Of a stretch of DNA of 34,277 bases, positions 28,057 through 34,277 are shown piece after piece. Numbering within the stretch: the first letter of the stretch is position 1; each line of letters begins with the position of its first letter. Position numbers and translations under genes: made by a program. The stretch lies in NCBI GenBank assembly GCA_022592445.1, contig JABYQR010000437.1, positions 1 through 34,277 on the forward strand, read 5' to 3'. The notes below the pieces were generated by a model. That model was not told the origin of the DNA and ran no database searches. It saw only the letters and a list, made by a program, of their open reading frames with translations. Origin of the DNA: Cytidiella melzeri. Lineage: Eukaryota > Basidiomycota > Agaricomycetes > Polyporales > Irpicaceae.

Positions 28057-29403
28057 TTGTTGTTTGCAAGTGTTGCATCGGTGTCAGTGAGTGGAGTCAA
28101 AGGTGAAGGAGGAGACTCCGGTGTGGTATCATTGTCTTCGACGAGGGCCTGTACTGTCCTTAGTCTGGTCAATGGAGCGTTGGCAGGAGTGGGAGCTGGT
28201 GGTCTTGGAGGTGTGTGGGGGTAGAGGGAGTCATGCAACGTCGTTGACGAGGGTGTTCGACCTGTGGCTCATTCTCTGTTCTGGACCAAGCCAAAGGAGA
28301 ACGTGGGACTCGGTAGTAATGAGTGTTGGCCCGGGAATTGATAGATGCTGCTTTGCGCCGTATGACTGTAGTGCGAAGACAAAGATCCCGATCCATTTGA
28401 AGTTGCTCCAACCGTGCCAACCATTCCCACAAGATGAGATCAAAGCGAGACCGCAGTACCCGTTGGTCCTGTGAGGCGACGAGCTGTTGGACCATTTGTT
28501 TGGTGGCAGCTAACTTGAGAGGAAGTTGTGCAGTGGGGATAGTCCTAGCACGGAGAAATTCTTGATCTCGTACTGCCCGTAGCCATGGCCCTTCACAGTC
28601 AAGTTCATCTGCTCGATTGCCAAAGACAGGGGGGAGTTGTTGACAGAAGACCATGAGAAACGTCTGGGTGCTACCCTGAATGGTAGCGTTGGCCCAGTCA
28701 GGTCAATCTCCAGGCATGGTGGTGTATTCGATGATTGGTGAGGGTGTGAATGTGTGAGCGTGGTTAATGGGGTCAGGAATGTCAAATCATTGGTCAATGA
28801 AGCCATCGTGGTCGGGGTGCTCCCAAACGAGCCGCAAATGCGCCATTCAGCAGAAGGCCCTGCGGCATCTGGGACTCCAATATGTACGGTTGCATGTGAA
28901 ATCCCCCGTGTTGATCTGGATGGTGTAGACCTCGTCGTCTTCATACGCCTCCATGACATGTTGAAATAACTCCATGATGACTGCCATAGACAAGAATAAA
29001 AGGTTAGGGAAACATGAAGCACTACCAGGTGCATCATTGGCAATAGGGGAGTTGTTGAAAGTGGAAAGACGAGCATAGTTGTAAAGAAAATGAATAAAGG
29101 CGCTGCCATGGCCAAAAGAGAAGTTGGGGTATGAAAGAAAAGGAGTTTGAAAAGACATGGAAAAGGGATGATTGATCAATCAGATGGCGTAGGAGGGGTG
29201 TAATTCCAACGATTGATAGTTCGTTGGAAGTGGTACTCGATCAGAGCGTCCTGTTGGTGGGTGTCGAGGGAGGCCCAGAACGAGTTTATGTGGTGTTGCT
29301 CGTGATCCCGGTTGATCTGGTCCAACTGATCACGGTTTTCCACAAACAACATTATGGTGTCACGAGAAAACTTGGTTGTGACTTGGGTGTATTGGAAGGC
29401 CAA
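28050..29403 (-). pseudogene. ORF3: unknown protein gene downstream of pol in family B
   Basis: Lies between the chromodomain stop (29572) and the polypurine tract. A first frame (29403-29176, 75 codons) reads AFQYTQVTTKFSRDT, DQLDQINRDHEQHHINSFW and TINRWNYTPP. A second frame (29179-28169) is continuous for 336 codons apart from three TGA codons (28847, 28787 and 28703). It includes MELFQHVMEAYEDDEVYTIQ, VWEHPDHDGFIDQ, TFLMVFCQQLPPVFG and a Leu/Gln/Arg-rich helical part. A shift near 28220 leads to a Pro/Thr-rich acidic tail ending ATLANNKS at 28050, 11 bp from the LTR. This is the place of env in retroviruses, but I see no fusion peptide, furin site or clear transmembrane anchor. Function unknown. 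Confidence 0.55.
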
Positions 29404-29571
29404 GACGGGGAGAGAAAAAACAATTGGCGAGGAAAAAGGCGAGGTAAAAGAACATGTTTAGTCCCAAGTTGGAATGTGGGAGCCGGTGTTGGAACAATTC
29501 TTTATGTAGTGAGAACTATGTTTGAGTGTTCTTTGTTGGTCAGCGAGGGGCAGTAATGTCAGCAGCTGTGC

Positions 29572-29824
29572 TCATGCTTGATTTTTTTGCTTTGTTTTCT
29601 GCAAAACTCGGTCCTTATGTACTGCACTGGGGTATTTCTGATGAAACTCCGCTACAGCTTCTGTGGCGTTCTCCATATCTTGAGGTCGAGTCCATGAGTT
29701 CTCAGAATCTCCATACCCAGTCCACTTTACCAGGTATTCGAGTTTCCCTTGCCTGTTATGTTGACTATGGAGTATTGTCTCAACTTCGTATTCTTCTTCA
29801 TCATTGATGATTTCTGGATGTGGT
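29572..29824 (-). pseudogene. Chromodomain of family B Pol
   Basis: Continues Pol after the solo LTR: IINDEEEYEVETIL, KLEYLVKWTGYGDSENSW, then the C-terminal helix MENATEAVAEFHQKYPSA, and a short basic tail ending at the TGA 29572-29574. A canonical chromodomain with the aromatic positions kept (Y in EYEVE, W in VKW, W in NSW). Uninterrupted within this segment. Confidence 0.85.
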
Positions 29825-30550
29825 TGTAACAGTTAAGGTTACTACTCACCAGATAAGTTGTTAAACTTGAAGGGATAGAGTGAGATAGAGTGTAAGAGGT
29901 GTGGTGAGCGAAGTACTGGAGAGTACAAGGTAGTCCTTTATCAACAGAGTGGATAAGACTGAGGGGATATGCCCTCAGGAGTGCCTCTATATATACATGA
30001 AGGGGAGGACCCCAGGTACTACCCTAAGACCCCTAATACCTACATGAGTAAGCGAAGTAATCTACCTTACTAAGCATGCCCTATGCCCTAGTGGTGCCAC
30101 TTCAATAATCAACCAATAGCAATTGTCCCCATGACCTGACCCCATGACCCAGCTCCAAGGCTAGACTTGTTCTAGCTTGTTCTAAGACAAGGCTAGACTT
30201 TTCCAGAAGGTTCTATGAACTATGACATCATCTAATGGAATGTTCTATACTATGACATCATAGTTCCAGCAAGTTCCACAAGGTTCCAGAGAGTTCTATC
30301 ATGTGATACACAGATAAGGAAAGAAGCGCATCAGCGCATCAGAGACAGAAGGCGCATCAGCGCATCAATTGATAGGCACTGAGAATAAGCGCTGGAATAG
30401 GCGCCTGATAAGCGCCAGATAAGCGCTGGATAAGCACCTAAATAGACGCCGGATAAGCGCTGGATAAGCGCTTGACAAGTGCTTAAATATTCCCAATAAT
30501 ACCGTTGCCTGGTAAGGCAAGTCTTGTAGAAACATTGAAAATCTGTGACA
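29825..30550 (-). mobile_element. Solo LTR of family A (copy A4) inside family B pol
   Basis: 726-bp family A LTR with no internal sequence, left by recombination between two LTRs. Flanks are GTGGT (29820-29824) and GTAGT (30551-30555), a 4/5 match to a 5-bp duplication. Leaving out the LTR and one flank puts the integrase tail and chromodomain in the same reading frame, confirming the insertion point. Shows that family A was active after family B arrived. Confidence 0.9.
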
Positions 30551-31630
30551 GTAGTTTGGTGTATGCTGGTCCATACTCCGGTGTTTCTATGAACGGGGTA
30601 AGAAGTCCGGCATGGAACACAGGGTGGATCTTCCAGTCCAATGGCAGTCAGAGTTTGTAGGTGTTCTTGGTCCCAGTACTTTGGTTATTTCAAATGGTCC
30701 ATGGCGTTTGGGTGCAAGTTTAGCCGAGGGTCTTGTGGTAGTGATGTTCTTTCCTTCTAACCAGACTTTCTGACCCACTGTGTATGGCTGGAACCCCCTT
30801 TTGTTGTGTGACATGCGTACTGCTCCTGCTGCCATGTGGCTGCTGGCATGTAGCTCATCCCGGATCTGGACCATTTGATGAATGCGCTCGGTGATAGAGG
30901 GAATGTTGGAATGCGGATTGATGACATCCACTACTCTGGGTTTGTACCCTAGTAGTGCTTTGAATGGGGAATGTCGGATTGCCGAGTGATATCGGATGTT
31001 ATGTGCAAACTCGGCAGTAGTAAGAAGTCTAGCCCAATCAGTTTGGCGGTAATTGCAAAATGCTCGGAGATACTGTTCTAATTCCTGATCGACATGTTCC
31101 GTTTCACCATCTGTCTCGGGGTGATATGCCGTGCTGATGTTCTGTTGGATGCCCAACTTAGAGCAGAGTTCTCTCTGGAATTTGGCAGCAAACTGGGGTC
31201 CTCAATCAGATATGACTTTCTCCAGTAGGCCAAAGTGTCGCCACACGTTGTGCATGTATAGTTCAGCCGTTACTTCAGCCAAGGTGTTGGTAGTGCACGG
31301 AACCAGTACCGTTGACTTGGTGCATCCCTGGTTCACTACAACCATGATTGCATTGTATTTGTTTCTTGCTGGTAATTCTCCTATGAAATCAACGGAAACT
31401 ACTTGGAACAGTAGATAGCTCTTTTCAGAACTGATTGGGTGAATCAGTATGTTCTTGGGCTGGTTCTGAATCTTAACGCTTTGACACGAGGCACACCCTG
31501 TGATGTAGTTCTTGATCAATACAGTCATGCCTGGCCACCAGAAGGTTCGTTGAATGAGCTCTATTGTCTTGAATCGTCCAGGGTGTCCTGTGACCATGGT
31601 GTCGTGGAACAACTTTACTAAGTCTTGTCA
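30551..31630 (-). pseudogene. Integrase of family B
   Basis: Zinc domain: FHDTMVTGHPGRFKTIELI, then GCASCQSVK. First Asp in VVSVDFIGELP, second in VISD, Glu in TDGETEHVDQ. At the second Asp the family motif SDRGPQF reads SD-stop-GPQF because of TGA 31202-31204, most simply CGA to TGA. Another TGA (31628-31630) separates it from RNase H in the same frame. The C-terminal part holds NKRGFQPYTVGQKVWLEG and GPFEI, then a frameshift near 30650 precedes the segment that leads to the chromodomain. Confidence 0.85.
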
Positions 31631-33350
31631 AAGTTGTTGGTCTTTTGGTACATAGATCTTGTTCTTGTAATAGACTAGGCCATCTTCTGCCTTCCAGTCC
31701 CCTAGGTCACGTTTTACTGCTTTGTTGCCTTTAGAGGCTAGTAGCGTTTGTAGTGCATTGCTGACTTGGTCGTCTAGTTCAGCAACCTGTCTGATGCAGT
31801 CCAGGAGTGGAGTATTGGTAGTTGTTGCGGGTTGATCCTGATCTATTACTCGTAGATGGAAAAGATGCTCTGGTAGCAGGATCTGCTCGGAATTATCATC
31901 TCCCCCTAGATCATGTTCAACACGCCTCGAAAGGGCATTGGGGATTGTCATTGTAGTCCCAGGCCGGTGGAACAATCGGAATCGGAATCTTGAGAGATAC
32001 AATGCCCATTGTGCCTGTCTTTGGTTCAATTTGTGTGCTTCTTTGAAATATGCAAGGTTCTGATGGTCGGTGTAGATGTTGAAATCATAAGTTGCCCCTT
32101 CCAAATAGTGGCACCACTCTTCCAATGCACGCATGATAGCAAGAAGTTCCTTGTCATAGATGTCATAGTTTCGTTCAGTTACCGTCATTGACTGAGAGAG
32201 GTACGCGCAGGGGTGCCAATGTCCTGTTTCATCTTGCTGGGATAGCACCACTCCTGTTGCATAACTAGATGTGTCGGTTCCCACTTGGAATGGTTTCCTG
32301 CATCTGGCATCTTGAGTAGTGGTGCACTACAGAAGACCCTCTTCAATTCGTCAAAGGCAGTTTGACATGCCGGCGTCCAGTCCCATACAGTTGTTTTCTT
32401 GGTCAGGTGGTACAATGGTTGCGCGATGTCGGAAAAGTTGGGGATAAACCATTGATAGAAGTTGGCAAATCCAAGGAATGATTGGACTTCTTTGACTTTA
32501 CGGGGTATTGGCCAATCGGCCACCGCAGAGACTTTACCCGGGTCCATCTCTAGGTTGTTGTAGGACACAATGAGCCCGAGGTATTTGATGCGTGATTGTC
32601 AGAACATGCATTTCTCCAGTTTCAGGAACAAGTCGCTGTCTTTCAGCCGTTGTAACACCTGTTTGATGAGGATGTCATGTGTTGCCCGGTCTTTGGTAAA
32701 GATGAGGATGTCGACCATATAAACTACTACGTGCCCTGTGTCAATAAGATCTGCAAAGATCTTGTTCATCATGGATTGGAACGTTGCTGGTAAGTTGGTA
32801 AGTCCAAAAACATGACTGTTGGCTCAACAGGCCGAGGTTGGTCTTGAATGCCGCTTTCCACTCATCACCCTCTCTGATGCGTATGTTGTTGTATCCCCAT
32901 TGTACATCCAGTTTGGTGAATATCTTTGCTCCTTTGAGTTTGACAATAAGTTCCGGAATCAACGGTAGTGGGTATGTGTTCTTCTTTGTCATGGTGTTCA
33001 GGATTCGGCAGTCTTGTATTGGTCGTAATGAGCCATCCTTCTTTTTGACAAAGAAGAATGGAGAAGCCATTGGGATTTCAAGGGTCATATGTATCCTTTC
33101 GCAGGTGTTCCGTGATGAAGTTGTTGAGTTCGACCTGTTCCGGTTGTGACAGCGGGTAAACTTTACAGTTCTTCATTTCTGCTCCCGGTACAAGGTCTAT
33201 CGCGTGATCCCATTTCTTTTGTTCTGGTAGTCGTTCTGATGTGTGCTGCTCAAACACAAATTGGAATACCAAGAATTCAGCTGGTACAATGTCTTCAATA
33301 GTTTGTTTGGTTTTCTCCTTGTACTGTGCTTCGGCCACTTGTTGAGACAC
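31628..33350 (-). pseudogene. Reverse transcriptase and RNase H of family B
   Basis: From 33350: KKWDHAIDLVPGAE, then a shift near 33080 into [31 protein letters not shown] (motif A) and [11 protein letters not shown]; a shift near 32835; then the box VVYMVDILIFTKD, where Val replaces the first Asp of YxDD (32715-32717). TGA 32599-32601 lies between EKCMF and QSRIKYLG. FLGFANFYQWFIPNF follows, a shift near 32290, and RNase H from GTDTSSYATGVVLSQ through YDKELLAI and YTDHQNLAYF to RQAQWALYLSRF. Four or more independent breaks and a lost catalytic Asp. Confidence 0.85.
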
Positions 33351-33588
33351 ATTGTGTTTGACCTGGATGTAGATGAGATCTTCGCCCCCGCTATTGCTTC
33401 ATCAATGGTCTCTTGTGCCATAGGTAGTCCTTAGCCCAATAGAGCGACTCTTCCTGTTCAGCTACCCATTCTGGAGTGACCGAGATCTTTGAAGGTGTAA
33501 TATAGTCTGCAGTGGGTGTCGTATTTGCAGGCACCCCTTATGCATTGTGGGAGGACTGTGGCCCCCACAATTTCCTCTGGGGGTTGAG
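33351..33588 (-). pseudogene. Protease-RT linker of family B, frames broken
   Basis: Coherent pieces appear in different frames (ITPSKISVTPEWVAEQEESLYWAKD, in parts, near 33505-33430; NVSQQVAEAQYKEKTKQT near 33350). No named domain. Confidence 0.5.
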
Positions 33589-34196
33589 CTATGGTTCCAT
33601 GATGTGGACGGCATCTGAAGGAAGCTTCTCTCCGACGTAGTTCAGAAATTCTTGACTTCTTCTACCATGAATGAACGTTTCTTTGTCAATAAGTTGATGT
33701 GGGTTTGTCAGCTGTTGCAAATGTTTCTCAGGCGGCTGCATCCACTTAATTGCTTGAATGATCTTTATTGTGAGGGGATCTTGACAATGGACCTTGTTGC
33801 CATCTTTGAATTGTATGCATTTGGTCTTCCAGTCTATGAGGGATTGTGCTTCTTCAACCAAGTCATTCCTAGGATGATGTCATCTCGACCGAGGTTGGTT
33901 ACGTAAAATAGTTCATAGTGGATCCTTGTCCCACCACTAATGGCAAGTATATGCCATGAGTAATACGTCCTGCCACATTGATGGTACCATGACGTTCTGG
34001 ACTCCAAACGGCTTGGTAACGGGTTTGCCTCCCACTTGTTACGATTGAGGACTTTTTCATGGATGAAGCAATGCGTCGCACCACTATCAACCAAGACTTG
34101 AACTTTGACAATTTCGCAATTGTGTGTGATTTTGCCAGCAAATGATATTGAAAGGTCACTAGCTGTTACACAGTTTGCCTTGATCCTGACACACAT
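33589..34196 (-). pseudogene. Aspartic protease of family B
   Basis: Active site VQVLVDSGATHCFIHEKVL (DSGA) near 34090. The middle is read in another frame (GRITHGIYLPLVVG, about 33965-33925), then the first frame resumes as LFYVTNLGRDDIILGMTWLKKHNPS, the closing block of Gypsy proteases. A further shift near 33850 gives IDWKTKCIQF. At least three frameshifts, of which the first two compensate. Confidence 0.8.
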
Positions 34197-34277
34197 CGAG
34201 GGTATAGGATAAACTAAAAACCCTCTCTTTCTTTCAAGTTCGTCTAAAAACAGGCCTCTCTCCTCAACTGGTAGCCC
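34197..34277 (-). other. Upstream edge of family B protease region
   Basis: Probably the gag/protease junction of family B, but no motif is readable in this short piece. Confidence 0.3.

Larger units (their letters stand above)
27327..34277 (-). mobile_element. Ty3/Gypsy chromovirus family B, 3' LTR to protease, 5' end outside
   Basis: Minus-strand element. From right to left: protease, RT, RNase H, integrase, (solo family A LTR), chromodomain, an extra ORF, polypurine tract and 3' LTR. Protein blocks match family A in order but differ in sequence, so this is a separate family. Gag and 5' LTR lie beyond 34277. It inserted into the Tnp2-type relic at 27326. Many frameshifts and TGA codons show it is old and dead. 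Confidence 0.9.

Noticed and set aside
28050..29403. Calling ORF3 a retroviral-type envelope gene
   Set aside because: Position fits, but no signal peptide, cleavage site, fusion peptide or membrane anchor could be seen.

Overview
The window is a nest of transposable elements and their relics. It looks like heterochromatic or gene-poor DNA from a filamentous basidiomycete, most likely an agaricomycete. Three things suggest this: short GT-AG introns of about 52-63 bp inside transposase genes; a mixture typical of these fungi (chromodomain Ty3/Gypsy elements, Ty1/Copia, a SWIM-domain Mutator-like element and a Tnp2/CACTA-type transposase with a Cys-rich N-terminus); and no bacterial features. 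I found no confident host gene, tRNA or rRNA. The taxon is inference; the element classes are read from motifs.

Layout. 1-1046: 5' LTR and leader of a minus-strand Gypsy element (family A) running off the left edge. 1047-4393: poorly coding DNA with an Arg-rich repeat and unidentified minus-strand ORFs. 4394-5490: broken N-terminal half of a Tnp2-type transposase (plus). 5500-6092: LTR-like sequence. 6092-9785: minus-strand Copia element, 5'-truncated and carrying a non-coding insertion at 8440-9107. It is joined at 9785/9786 to the 3' part of a plus-strand family A element (9786-11545). 11546-13690: a Copia RNase H scrap, a second copy of the Arg-rich repeat, direct repeats and little else. 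13691-25647: a Mutator-like element (MULE) with terminal inverted repeats and a 9-bp target duplication. Its transposase gene is split by a full-length family A Gypsy element (15905-24258) with a perfect 5-bp duplication, GATTC. 26013-27326: C-terminal part of a Tnp2-type transposase (minus). 27327-34277: minus-strand Gypsy element of a second family (B), with 3' LTR, an extra ORF after pol, chromodomain, integrase, RNase H, RT and protease. It is split between integrase and chromodomain by a solo family A LTR (29825-30550).

Mechanistic highlights. Family A LTRs carry a TATA box, and about 34 bp downstream lies a 12-nt string that is perfectly complementary to the sequence 2 nt past the LTR. 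This predicts Tf1-like self-priming of reverse transcription. Family B has the same TATA/CAGTCT arrangement. Family A has an intact 259-codon ORF upstream of gag, and family B has an unknown ORF downstream of pol. Every coding region except the upstream ORF is broken. In-frame nonsense codons are almost all TGA, several at sites where Arg (CGA) or Trp (TGG) is expected, which points to cytosine deamination. All three reverse transcriptases have an altered YxDD box. Many single-base frameshifts lie in short homopolymers, so assembly error should be considered for some of them.
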